Source: Hydrogenobacter thermophilus TK-6 (GTDB lineage: Bacteria; Aquificota; Aquificia; Aquificales; Aquificaceae). Taken from it: a DNA stretch of 64,000 nt. The notes under the pieces are model-generated. The model made no database searches, had not been told where the DNA came from, and worked only from the letters and a program-made list of their open reading frames with translations. The first letter of the stretch is position 1, and every line of letters starts with the position of its first letter. Below, piece by piece: positions 9,279 to 16,690 of this stretch. Both the position numbers and the translations under genes were made by a program. The DNA is taken from the NCBI RefSeq assembly GCF_000010785.1, contig NC_013799.1, positions 806,001 through 870,000 of the forward strand. Direction: 5' to 3'.

Positions 9279-9289
9279 TTGAATCTTCC

Positions 9290-9721
9290 TTATTTTTGCG
9301 TATTCTTCTGGCGAAGCCAAAAACTTTTTGAGATGATCCTCTTCATCAAAAAACAGATAGAAATTCCTAAGCTAAGTGCTATTGCTTTGTCTGGTTTTAT
9401 AAATGCGCTACACACAGGGCATCTTGCACCTTCAGGCAGGACTATACTTACACCTGCCTTTTTTAGGGCGTGGCGAGTTATAATAACCATTACCAAAAAA
9501 GCTCCCAGGGTTATCAAAAAGGATACCTTCAGGGCGGTATCTCCCTTAAAAAGTAGGGACACTACAAAGGATATAAGGCTCAGAATTGTTACTGAAAGCA
9601 CCGCATAAATGTACTTGGCTGGGACACCTCTTATGGCAAAAAGTATTATTACCCCTATGTTGAAGAACTCCACAAGGCGGGCAAGGATAAAAAGCACTCC
9701 GTCAAGTACTGGTGTCTCCAC
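9290..9721 (-). CDS. Membrane protein of unknown function with a CPVC motif
   Basis: 143 residues starting at GTG 9721. There are three hydrophobic helices (about residues 15-30, 37-58 and 66-84), then a cytosolic-looking CPVCSAFIKPDK segment and a fourth hydrophobic stretch. The CxxC could hold metal or be redox-active. It follows pyrF by ten bases, so it is probably in the tlpA-ccdA-hisH-pyrF operon. I do not recognise the family. Confidence 0.6.
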   Translation of the reverse strand: METPVLDGVLFILARLVEFFNIGVIILFAIRGVPAKYIYAVLSVTILSLISFVVSLLFKGDTALKVSFLITLGAFLVMVIITRHALKKAGVSIVLPEGARCPVCSAFIKPDKAIALSLGISICFLMKRIISKSFWLRQKNTQK

Positions 9722-9731
9722 AGAAAATAAT

Positions 9732-10403
9732 TTAACTCTCCAACAGTTTAAGGATGCTCTCTGTCTTACTTATGGGGTCCTTATCCTCTACAATGTCCCT
9801 ACCTATAACGATTATGTCCGCACCACTCTCTATAGCTTCCTGAAGGCTCACACTTCTTATCTGGTCTCTTTTTGCACTACCGATGCTCACTCCCGGCACA
9901 ACTGCCAGAAATTCCCTTCTTATACCTTTTTTCAAAGAGCTTACCTCCCTTCCAGAGCATACGACACCGTCAAGCCCTTCCTGTATGCACATACTAGCGA
10001 GTTTGTAGACAAGCTCATCCGTAGAAGCTTCTATGCCCAGCTCTCTCAGAAAGCTCTCATCAAGACTAGTCAGAAGTGTAATACCCAAAAGCTTTATCCT
10101 CCCCTTTGCTTGGCTTGCCTCTCTTAGCGCAGTCCTTCCACAAAGAGCATGCACAGTGAGGTAATCGGGAGATAGCTCCGCTGAAGATATTACACCGTTC
10201 CTTACCGTGTTGGGTATGTCGTGCAGTTTTAGGTCAAGGAAGAGCTCAAAGCCACCATCTTTTATCAGGTCAGTTATTTGTCTGTGATGGCTTATGAAGA
10301 GCTTGTACCCAACTTTAAAGATGATAGGATAGCCTTCAAGAGCCTTAACTATATCTTTTGCCTTTGCATAATCCGTATCAAGAGCTACGCAGAGCTTAGC
10401 CAT
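9732..10403 (-). CDS. pyrF: Orotidine 5'-phosphate decarboxylase
   Basis: A 223-residue TIM-barrel enzyme. The catalytic array is in FELFLDLKLHDIPNTV (Asp-x-Lys-x-x-Asp), with VVPGVS and IIVIGRDIV near the phosphate site. It makes UMP from OMP. The start overlaps the hisH stop by eight bases. Length is normal for the bacterial group I enzyme. Confidence 0.96.
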   Translation of the reverse strand: MAKLCVALDTDYAKAKDIVKALEGYPIIFKVGYKLFISHHRQITDLIKDGGFELFLDLKLHDIPNTVRNGVISSAELSPDYLTVHALCGRTALREASQAKGRIKLLGITLLTSLDESFLRELGIEASTDELVYKLASMCIQEGLDGVVCSGREVSSLKKGIRREFLAVVPGVSIGSAKRDQIRSVSLQEAIESGADIIVIGRDIVEDKDPISKTESILKLLES

Positions 10404-11004
10404 AGACTATTCTCTTGAAGTTTTCAAGAAGTTTGAGCCCAAGCTTCTGGCTTTTCTCGGGGTGAAACTGAAGACCAAAAATTTTCTGGTATTCTACAGA
10501 GGAAACAAATTCAACGCCATAATCCGTAAGAGTGGCTATCACTTCTCTTCTTTTTGGCACCACATGATAAGAGTGGACAAAGTAGAAGTAATCGCCATCC
10601 TTTATTCCTTCAAAGAGAAGACTTTCTCTTGTCTTCCATATCTGGTTCCAACCTATGTGGGGTACTTTTACCTGTGGAGGCAGTAAAATTACCTCACCTT
10701 CAAGAATGCCAAAACCCTTCTCTTCTCCAAATTCATAGCTTTTCTCAAAGAGGAGTTGAAGTCCTAAGCATATACCAAGATAAGGCTTGACCTTTTCTAT
10801 GTGCCTTAATATGGCAGAGAAAAGCCCCAAGTTTTTCAAATTGCCAATAGCATCTTTAAAGGCTCCTACTCCTGGCACCACAAGAGCATCTGCTCTAAGA
10901 ACCGCATCGGGGTCCCTTGTTATGATAGGACTAAATCCTACCTTCTCAAGAGCCTTGCTGACGCTTCTTATATTACCCATGCCGTAATCTACAAGGACAA
11001 GCAT
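10396..11004 (-). CDS. hisH: Imidazole glycerol phosphate synthase, glutaminase subunit
   Basis: A 202-residue class I glutamine amidotransferase. It has the nucleophile Cys in LGICLGLQLLF and the His-Glu pair in LQFHPEKSQK, and begins VDYGMGNIRSV as HisH does. It supplies ammonia to HisF in histidine synthesis; hisF is not in this window. Its ATG follows the ccdA TGA directly. Confidence 0.96.
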   Translation of the reverse strand: MLVLVDYGMGNIRSVSKALEKVGFSPIITRDPDAVLRADALVVPGVGAFKDAIGNLKNLGLFSAILRHIEKVKPYLGICLGLQLLFEKSYEFGEEKGFGILEGEVILLPPQVKVPHIGWNQIWKTRESLLFEGIKDGDYFYFVHSYHVVPKRREVIATLTDYGVEFVSSVEYQKIFGLQFHPEKSQKLGLKLLENFKRIVYG

Positions 11005-11844
11005 TCAGACTCCCAAAAGAGCGGATATTTCGCTGAGCTTTCCGGTGGTGAGCAGAATACCTAAGATAATCAGTAGCAAACCTCCCACCATCTCCACTAC
11101 TCCAAAGAATCTGCTAAATCTCTTTACAAAGCCTAAGAAAGCGGAAAGAAGAGCACCTGCCACTATAAAGGGCAAACCCATACCCATTGAAAACACAAAG
11201 AGAAGCATTGCACCTTTTGTAACTGTCTCCTGTTGAGAGGCGTAAAGAAGGATAGACCCAAGTACAGGACCTATGCAAGGACTCCAGCCAAAGGCAAAAA
11301 ACACACCTACCAAAAAGGCTCCCAGTAGAGGCAGATCACTCTTTGCTTCCTTCCTCGTCTGTCTGTATAACATCTCATGAAAGCCAAATAGATACAAAAA
11401 CAGGCACACAAGCACTATACCCGCCAGGTCAAAAAAGAGCTTTTGGGATAATATACCAAGAAAGTAAAGGGAGGCTATTAATGAACCCACCCCAATGGCT
11501 TCCTTTAAAAAGTTCTCTCTCAGAAATACCCCGGAAAAGTGAAGTCCGAAGAAAACCACCAGGGCACCACCAAATTTGGCTATGATGGTTTGATAATCTC
11601 TTAGCACCTGACCCACAGCGCTGGCACCTGCCCCCAACAAGGTAAAGACCAGAGAAAACCCAAGCACAAAGAGTATAGACGCCAAAAGCAAACGCCAGCT
11701 AAAACTCCTCTTTTCCTCCCTTATCTCCTGTGCACCTATACCCGATATGTAGGATATGTACCCTGGTATTATGGGAAGTACGCAAGGAGATAAAAAGGCA
11801 AGCAGACCAGCGGTAAAAGCCAAAAGGAAGGATACTTCAAACAT
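11005..11844 (-). CDS. ccdA: Thiol-disulfide transport membrane protein CcdA (DsbD family)
   Basis: About 279 residues. The N-terminal segment FLSPCVLPIIPGYISYISG is the CcdA signature with one redox cysteine; the partner is in GWSPCIGPVLG further on. About seven transmembrane helices are visible. It carries reducing power across the membrane to periplasmic thioredoxin-like proteins for cytochrome c maturation. I use ATG 11844, preceded by AAGGTG, one base after the tlpA stop. The thioredoxin-like partner is the next gene upstream. Confidence 0.93.
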   Translation of the reverse strand: MFEVSFLLAFTAGLLAFLSPCVLPIIPGYISYISGIGAQEIREEKRSFSWRLLLASILFVLGFSLVFTLLGAGASAVGQVLRDYQTIIAKFGGALVVFFGLHFSGVFLRENFLKEAIGVGSLIASLYFLGILSQKLFFDLAGIVLVCLFLYLFGFHEMLYRQTRKEAKSDLPLLGAFLVGVFFAFGWSPCIGPVLGSILLYASQQETVTKGAMLLFVFSMGMGLPFIVAGALLSAFLGFVKRFSRFFGVVEMVGGLLLIILGILLTTGKLSEISALLGV

Positions 11845-11845
11845 G

Positions 11846-12361
11846 TTAGCACCTTTTGTCAGGACCAAGTAAACTCTGTATATCTTCCTTAACTTCCCTG
11901 TATACTCCCAACTTCATCTTATAAAGCCTTCCATCTCTGTCTATAAGGTAAGATGTGGGAAGACCTACAAGCTTGATATTGTCATTGCCCTCCAAGATAA
12001 TAAAGGAAGGTTTTAGTTCTTTGAGGTATCTGTCCCTTGCATCAGTGTTGGTGTCCATGCTTACCGCCAGGATCACAAATCCGTTCTTTTTACAATCTTC
12101 GTAAACCTTCTCAAATATTGGCATCTCCTCCCTACAAGGTGGACACCAGCTTGCCCAGAAATTCAGAAGCACTATCTTACCCCTAAAGTCCGAAAGGCGA
12201 TAAACCTTCCCATCAAGCCCTGTAAAGGTAAAGTCTGGGAGAGTCTGCTCGGAAGGAGTAATTGCGCTGTAGCCTTCTTCATCCTCTTTTTTGTGCATAA
12301 AGGCAAAGAAGAGCAAGCCACCTAAAAGCAAAAAAGCTAAGAGATAGGAGATCTTTCTCAT
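11846..12361 (-). CDS. Periplasmic thioredoxin-like protein, TlpA/ResA type
   Basis: 171 residues: an N-terminal membrane anchor (residues 4-21), then a thioredoxin fold with active site WCPPC in LLNFWASWCPPCREEMP and a cis-Pro in the GLPTSYLID segment. It likely reduces apocytochrome c or related thiols outside the membrane, using electrons from CcdA, whose gene follows at once. The upstream promoter leaves essentially no leader. Confidence 0.93.
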   Translation of the reverse strand: MRKISYLLAFLLLGGLLFFAFMHKKEDEEGYSAITPSEQTLPDFTFTGLDGKVYRLSDFRGKIVLLNFWASWCPPCREEMPIFEKVYEDCKKNGFVILAVSMDTNTDARDRYLKELKPSFIILEGNDNIKLVGLPTSYLIDRDGRLYKMKLGVYREVKEDIQSLLGPDKRC

Positions 12362-12369
12362 GTGCTTAT

Positions 12370-12397
12370 ATTATAATATTTAGGAAACGCTTGTCAA
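12370..12397 (-). promoter_or_regulatory. Promoter of the tlpA-ccdA-hisH-pyrF operon; leaderless
   Basis: On the minus strand a perfect TTGACA (12397-12392) and a perfect TATAAT (12375-12370) are separated by 16 bases. The tlpA ATG at 12361 is only eight bases past the -10 box, and there is no Shine-Dalgarno sequence. Transcription starting at about 12363 would give a leaderless mRNA. Confidence 0.75.
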
Positions 12398-12404
12398 GTG
12401 TCCA

Positions 12405-12492
12405 GGAGGGGTGGCCGAGTGGACGAAGGCGGGTGATTTGAAATCACCAGTGGGTTTACAGCCCACCGGGGGTTCGAATCCCTCCCCCTCCG
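12405..12492 (+). tRNA. trnS: tRNA-Ser (anticodon TGA)
   Basis: Acceptor GGAGGGG pairs with CCCCTCC. The anticodon loop TTTGAAA carries TGA, there is a long variable arm (GTGGGTTTACAGCCCAC), and the T-arm contains GGTTCGAATCC. It is the last host gene before the prophage. Confidence 0.97.
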
Positions 12493-12507
12493 ATAATATA
12501 ATTATAA

Positions 12508-12624
12508 TTTGACAAAAAAATGGGACACCCCACCCCTATAGACTTCTTGATTTTCAAGGCTGTGCAAGGTGTCCCGTCAAACAATTTTTAGCCCTCAAAA
12601 AAGTTTGACAAAAAATGGGACACT
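12508..12624 (+). repeat. Left-end transposase-site array
   Basis: TTTGACAAAAAAATGGGACA at 12508, running on through CACCCCACCCC to CTTGATTTTCAAG (12546). The same composite appears inverted at 43138-43188 with only a few differences over about 50 bases. A second direct copy lies at 12604 and a shortened inverted copy near 12567. Multiple subterminal sites in fixed orientation are what MuA-type transposases use. The binding itself is inferred. Confidence 0.75.
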
Positions 12625-12729
12625 TTATTGAGAATTTTTCGCATTAAAAGAATCTGCAAATTTGCAGGTTTTAGTATTGCAAAAAATTCTCATTTAGTGG
12701 GTTCCCTAAAGCGTTGTTGGTAGTGGGCG

Positions 12730-12770
12730 CACTGTCCGATTTTTGCAATTTTTGCAAATTTCGGACAGTG
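12730..12770. repeat. Perfect 10-bp inverted repeat
   Basis: CACTGTCCGA at 12730-12739 is mirrored by TCGGACAGTG at 12761-12770, with a 21-base AT-rich loop that contains a TGCAATTTTTGCA motif. There is no T-run after it, so a terminator is unlikely. It may be a protein-binding site or a hairpin in the TnpB guide-RNA region. Confidence 0.6.
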
Positions 12771-12880
12771 AGGGTGGGGGCTTCGTCAAAATCTGCAATT
12801 TTTGCAATTTTTGACATCTCAGACTTAGTCTTAGATCTGGCTGTCAGAAAAACACATCAAGCCATGCCGTTCCATTTTTC

Positions 12881-14467
12881 CTAACCATATTTATCCACCT
12901 GTAGGTATTTGGAAAGGGAACTCAGCTTAAGGTATGAGGTTTCAACGAGTTTGAGGTATGAGAGAAGCTGAGCGGGTGGAAGGATTGAAAGAAGAGCTCT
13001 CCCTTTCAGGTGAACGGTTCCCTGCGGGAACGGAAATCTCGCAGGACTATCCTCACCCCTATAGGGCTCGGATTTTGAACCGCTCACCCACTCTAAAGCT
13101 CTAATACCAATATTTACACTCGCATTGTAATCCCTGTCAAAACTCCCACACTCACATTCAAACTCAAGCCCCTTAGCCCTCCCTCTCCTCCCGCACACAT
13201 GACAAACCTGCGACGTGTAAAATGCAGGAACTTCTATAACCCTTATCCCTCTCCTCTGAGCTTTGTGTGCAAGTCTCTCTGAAAACTTCGAGTAAAACCA
13301 TGTCTCAAAGTATCTCCTCATCTTAGGATTCTTCCACCTCGGTGATGAAGAAAATTTAAGTGCCTCTATCGCTATTGCCTGACATCCATAGGCTCTTGCA
13401 TGCTCCACTACCAGATTGACAAATACCTCAAGAACCTGCTTCCTCAATTCTTTGAACTTTCTCCACCTTAACCTCTGCTCCGCATACAGGTGCCTGAGTC
13501 TCCCCTTCAGTTTCTCCCTGTGCTCCTCGCTCCCTGTAGAGTGTATCTGATCCGCTATGCGGTCTATCTTCCTCTCAAGGTTTGATATCTCCTTCAAAAG
13601 TCTCTCAAGCTTCTTTATCATCTTGCTCGCTCTGAAGAATATCGGTTTGGAATGTCCCTCTTTCGCAACTACAGTTCCAACTCCAAGTCTATTCTCCGAA
13701 GGAGACAGGTCTATTGCAAACATTCTATCCGCTTCCTTCTGAACCTCTACCTCAAGCTCAAGGGGAATAACAAGCTTGTAGATGGTGTATCCGCTCTTTA
13801 AGAACACTCTCTTTATAAGGGGAGAGCCTATCCCCTTAGCTCTGAAAATGTCCTTCTTGAGTCTATCGGGAATGAGCTTTTGAACCTTTATCCACCTCCA
13901 TCCCCTCCCATCGGGAACCTTTATCTCAAACTCTATAAACTTTCCATCTGTTTTGAGTTTCCTCATCTGTCCTCTACAAAGGGAGTCATCCGCTGAGGTT
14001 ATAACCACATTCCCCGAAAATGAGGGTCTTACAGCTCTTAGATAATCCTTTTCCACTTTTCCTCTTCTGAGTCCTTTCCTTACCTGTCTCTGAATATTCA
14101 AAACAAAGAGAGGAGAGGTTTTTAGTTCCTTTGCAAGGATGTTCTCGCTTATTATCGCTCTGCAGGGCTTTTCGAGTATGTATTCGTAAATCCTCTTCCT
14201 CTCTATCTGAGACCTTACTATCTGTCCCGAGAGTTCAAGAACATTTCTGTGGAACCTTGATGGAAGATGGGAGGGTCTCATAACTTCGCTCTTGAGAATT
14301 CCCACAGATGAACCTTTACCTTTTAGCTTCTCTATAGTTTCTTCATTCCACAGAGAGGAGAGGGTTCTGCGGACATTCCACTTGAATTCGCTAAATAATC
14401 TGTCCAGCTTCGGGTAGATATTCTGAGGGAGGGTAAGCTCGTAAGATACAACTACCCTATCCTTCAT
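12881..14467 (-). CDS. tnpB: RNA-guided endonuclease TnpB (IS607-associated)
   Basis: 528 residues. RuvC-type motifs are present: Asp in FAIDLSPSENRLG, Glu in AIAIEALKFSS and Asp in DRDYNASVNIG. The zinc-finger cysteines are in CHVCGRRGRAKGLEFECECG. TnpB proteins are ancestors of Cas12 and cut DNA using a guide RNA (omegaRNA) made from the 3' end of the gene. A tail of about 80 residues beyond the last Asp is longer than usual and may be read through the RNA region. It overlaps tnpA by 11 bases. All three acidic residues are kept, so it may be active. Confidence 0.92.
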   Translation of the reverse strand: MKDRVVVSYELTLPQNIYPKLDRLFSEFKWNVRRTLSSLWNEETIEKLKGKGSSVGILKSEVMRPSHLPSRFHRNVLELSGQIVRSQIERKRIYEYILEKPCRAIISENILAKELKTSPLFVLNIQRQVRKGLRRGKVEKDYLRAVRPSFSGNVVITSADDSLCRGQMRKLKTDGKFIEFEIKVPDGRGWRWIKVQKLIPDRLKKDIFRAKGIGSPLIKRVFLKSGYTIYKLVIPLELEVEVQKEADRMFAIDLSPSENRLGVGTVVAKEGHSKPIFFRASKMIKKLERLLKEISNLERKIDRIADQIHSTGSEEHREKLKGRLRHLYAEQRLRWRKFKELRKQVLEVFVNLVVEHARAYGCQAIAIEALKFSSSPRWKNPKMRRYFETWFYSKFSERLAHKAQRRGIRVIEVPAFYTSQVCHVCGRRGRAKGLEFECECGSFDRDYNASVNIGIRALEWVSGSKSEPYRGEDSPARFPFPQGTVHLKGRALLSILPPAQLLSYLKLVETSYLKLSSLSKYLQVDKYG

Positions 14468-15056
14468 CCCTCAGTTCCTTTACCATCTTCTTAATTTTAT
14501 TGGCTCTCATTCCGTAGAGCTTTCCTGCAAAGGATGTGAGAATTGCTATCAGGTCTTCCACAAGTTCCTTCTCAGGTTCTTTGAACTCTTTTCCGTTTAC
14601 CGCTATAATTTCAACACCGAGAGCTTTGAAAAACTCCACGAAGTAATCAAATCCAAACCTTGTAAGTCTATCGGGATAGGTTATGTAAATAGCCCTTATC
14701 TTCCTGAGCCGAGCGAGTTCTATGAGCTTGAGTAATCCTTTTCTTCCCTCCTTTATCCCACTTGCTATGTCTTTTACTTCATACACCTTTTGGTGCTTTC
14801 CTTCCACACACTTTCTCAAATACTCTAACTGTCTTTCGAGATCTTTTTTCTGATCCCTTGAGGAAACCCTTGCATATATGGCAACCGCATCAGCTCTTTT
14901 TTCTCCAAGGAGTTCCATAAGCTGTTCATAAGAGTATCTTCTTTCCTTTCCCACTCTGTAGGGTTTGAGTTTTCCCTCCCTTTCCCATCTCCTTAAAGTG
15001 CTGACAGATACGCCAAGTACTCTTGATGCTTCCCCTATCCGCAAACGTCTGTTCAT
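14457..15056 (-). CDS. tnpA: IS607-type serine recombinase TnpA
   Basis: About 199 residues starting MNRRLRIGEASRVLGVSVST. There is an N-terminal MerR-like helix-turn-helix (residues 5-50), then a small serine-resolvase domain with the catalytic Ser in AIYARVSSRDQK and conserved YPDRLTRFGFD. It catalyses excision and insertion of the element. The frame extends upstream to 15140, but homology starts here, and the promoter just upstream leaves no leader. Confidence 0.92.
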   Translation of the reverse strand: MNRRLRIGEASRVLGVSVSTLRRWEREGKLKPYRVGKERRYSYEQLMELLGEKRADAVAIYARVSSRDQKKDLERQLEYLRKCVEGKHQKVYEVKDIASGIKEGRKGLLKLIELARLRKIRAIYITYPDRLTRFGFDYFVEFFKALGVEIIAVNGKEFKEPEKELVEDLIAILTSFAGKLYGMRANKIKKMVKELRDEG

Positions 15057-15063
15057 GTAGATA

Positions 15064-15092
15064 AATATATAGTGGTATGGGTAGAAAATCAA
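15064..15092 (-). promoter_or_regulatory. Leaderless promoter of the IS607 element
   Basis: TTGATT (15092-15087) and TATATT (15069-15064), 17 bases apart on the minus strand. The tnpA ATG at 15056 is seven bases past the -10 box and has no Shine-Dalgarno sequence, which implies a leaderless transcript. Confidence 0.55.
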
Positions 15093-15169
15093 GGTTCTGT
15101 TAAAGACCCTCCAGAAAAGGCAACATAAGGTTTTTTGCAAGTTTGCAGGGCTTTTTTAACAAAATTTAG

Positions 15170-15376
15170 GCAAGAAGTCTCCATACTCTACAGGATGGAG
15201 ATGAATTGCCTATTGACGAAATGCAAAATAAGGAGTATACTCTATATTGCTTAGCGATAGCCAAGCTAAGCGTAGGGCTGGAACAGTCCGAACTTATGCC
15301 TGTGGAGGAGCGGGTAGCTCCGATGAAGCAGGAAGCTTCATGCTCTATAGCGTGGAGTGGTTCACAACAACCCTAA
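15170..15376 (+). pseudogene. C-terminal relic of a second TnpB (IS200/IS605 type) with right-end hairpins
   Basis: Reading plus from 15170, a 68-codon frame ends VGLEQSELMPVEERVAPMKQ then EASCSIAWSGSQQP. The 'LMPVE...MKQEAS' pattern is the usual C-terminus of IS605 TnpB proteins. The DNA folds into the hairpins GGAGC/GCTCC (15310-15330) and ATGAAGC/GCTTCAT, and stops at TGGTTCAC (15359-15366), a typical IS605 right end. Everything upstream of the C-terminus is lost. It overlaps the end of the MuF gene by about 15 bases. Confidence 0.6.
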
Positions 15377-16498
15377 CTCCCGCCTTCTTAAAAACCTTCC
15401 CTCTTCAAAATTAAACAAATCCACCAAGCTTAACCAGTTTTTCTCTGCATACTCTTTTAGCCATTTCGGAGCCCAGCTTTCTAAGGCTGATTCCGGGATA
15501 GTGGGCTTATCTTTCTCTTCCATCCCTTTCCGCCTCACTACAGGGACTAAATAACACATACAATGCGGGTGGGCTGGTAAGCGTGGTAGTTTGTCTTTTG
15601 GATGTACTCCTCTACCAAGCCCATAGTCTACTGTGGCGTAAACATCGCATATATCCGCTCTCGGATGGCTCCTTGAAAGCCTCCATTGATAGCCCACCAC
15701 CTCTTCCTCATCCTTCGTAAGTTCCACAGTTGCTTTCATATAAGCATGTGCCGTCTCTGTCCATGCAATCGTTTTTAGCCTGTAAAGTTGCTTATCATAC
15801 ACCCACCACTTGACCGCTTTATTCACGAGTTCCATTTTCCCTTCCCATAGTGCCTCTTCAATTTCTTTTAACAGTTGCCTGCCCGCATAGTATGTCCCTT
15901 CTTTGCTTCTTTTTTCTATATACTTCTCAACTTTCCTTTTGATTTTCTCCCACGCTTGCCTGCTTTCTGCGTTGACGAGTAGCCCTTTCGTGCTTTCCTC
16001 AAATTCTTTAAGCCACTTCGGGAGCTGTTCTTTAAGCACTATTGCAAACTCTTGCTGTTCTAAAGCCTCAATCGTGTATTGCATTTGATACATCAAAGCC
16101 TTCACGCCGTGGTCATATCGTATGCCTTCCATGATTGTGTTTTTTAGTCTTGCCATTGCCTGCTGTGAGAAGTCCCAGAAGCGTTCCGAGAGTTTAAGCC
16201 CATCATCCCATCGTTGATTGATAATCTCTTGTGCTATCTGCATTGCGAGGGCATCTTTCTGCAATTTTGCAGTTTTGTTTACTGCATCTACAACGTGCTT
16301 AATAAGTGCTGTGATTTTGTGATATAACTCTTCTGCGAGTTTTCTAAGCAGTGCTTCAGTCTGTTTGTCTATTTGATAGTTCTGTTCTTTCAGTCTGTCT
16401 ATAAGCTTATCCGTTTTCCCTGAAAAGTCTTTTTCGATCTCCTCCCACTCGGAGAGAAACCACTCCAGAAAAAGCCTACGGACATGTCCCCAGTTCAT
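15362..16498 (-). CDS. Phage head morphogenesis protein, Mu F/SPP1 gp7 family
   Basis: 378 residues. The N-terminal two thirds are helical. The C-terminal part has the MuF signature (HPRADICDVYATVDYGLGRG, then PAHPHCMCYLVPV), with His and Cys spacing as in PF04233. These minor head proteins go into the procapsid with the portal. It starts right after the dam remnant (TGATG overlap), downstream of the portal gene. Its end touches a TnpB relic, so the last few residues may have changed. Confidence 0.9.
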   Translation of the reverse strand: MNWGHVRRLFLEWFLSEWEEIEKDFSGKTDKLIDRLKEQNYQIDKQTEALLRKLAEELYHKITALIKHVVDAVNKTAKLQKDALAMQIAQEIINQRWDDGLKLSERFWDFSQQAMARLKNTIMEGIRYDHGVKALMYQMQYTIEALEQQEFAIVLKEQLPKWLKEFEESTKGLLVNAESRQAWEKIKRKVEKYIEKRSKEGTYYAGRQLLKEIEEALWEGKMELVNKAVKWWVYDKQLYRLKTIAWTETAHAYMKATVELTKDEEEVVGYQWRLSRSHPRADICDVYATVDYGLGRGVHPKDKLPRLPAHPHCMCYLVPVVRRKGMEEKDKPTIPESALESWAPKWLKEYAEKNWLSLVDLFNFEEGRFLRRRELGLL

Positions 16499-16690
16499 CT
16501 TTTAAGTTCAAGTCTGTATTTCTGTAAAACCGCAGGGTCGGGTTCGTAGTTAAACCACAGAACTTCTGTTGCCAACTGCACTATCCACATCTATTTCGTG
16601 CTCGGGAATAAGCTCCACGATAAGCTTAGCAAGGTGGTGTTTCCCACCGATATAGGGAAAGAATGTAAGCTTTTTCTTTGCGGGCTTCAT
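16495..16690 (-). pseudogene. Internally deleted DNA adenine methylase (dam) stub
   Basis: ATG 16690 opens KPAKKKLTFFPYIGGKHHLA, which is the N-terminus of a phage Dam-type methylase (FxPYxGGK motif I, SAM binding). The frame breaks after about 38 residues. A second frame, ATEVLWFNYEPDPAVLQKYR to the TGA at 16495, looks like the C-terminus. About 200 central residues, including the catalytic DPPY, are gone. The ribosome site and the coupling to flanking genes remain, so the deletion kept the operon reading. Confidence 0.7.

Larger units (their letters stand above)
12493..12880. other. Non-coding left end of the prophage
   Basis: No gene is visible. It holds end-type sites at 12508-12528 (exact), 12567-12582 (inverted and shortened, GTGTCCCGTCAAAC) and 12604-12624 (one A fewer). 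It also has a CTTGATTTTCAAG palindrome at 12546-12558, a TGCAAATTTGCA site at 12655-12666, two looser 13-base versions (12744 and 12794) and a perfect 10-bp inverted repeat (12730-12770). It ends with the 3' border of the IS607 element. Confidence 0.75.
12840..15150 (-). mobile_element. IS607-family insertion sequence (approximate borders)
   Basis: It consists of a serine-recombinase tnpA (14457-15056) with a MerR-type head and an overlapping tnpB (12881-14467), which is the IS607 arrangement. IS607 elements lack terminal inverted repeats, so the borders are estimated from gene ends. It sits between the prophage left end and the late gene arm. Confidence 0.85.

Noticed and set aside
12405-12492. 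tRNA-Ser as an attachment site for the prophage
   Set aside because: The tRNA 3' end is not repeated at the right border, there is no tyrosine integrase, and the element carries a DDE transposase with inverted end sites.
14457-15056. Serine recombinase as the phage integrase
   Set aside because: Its MerR-headed form and overlap with tnpB are specific to IS607 elements.
15057-15140. Longer N-terminus of the IS607 recombinase
   Set aside because: The MerR-type head begins at MNRRLRIGEA, and the promoter lies within the extension.
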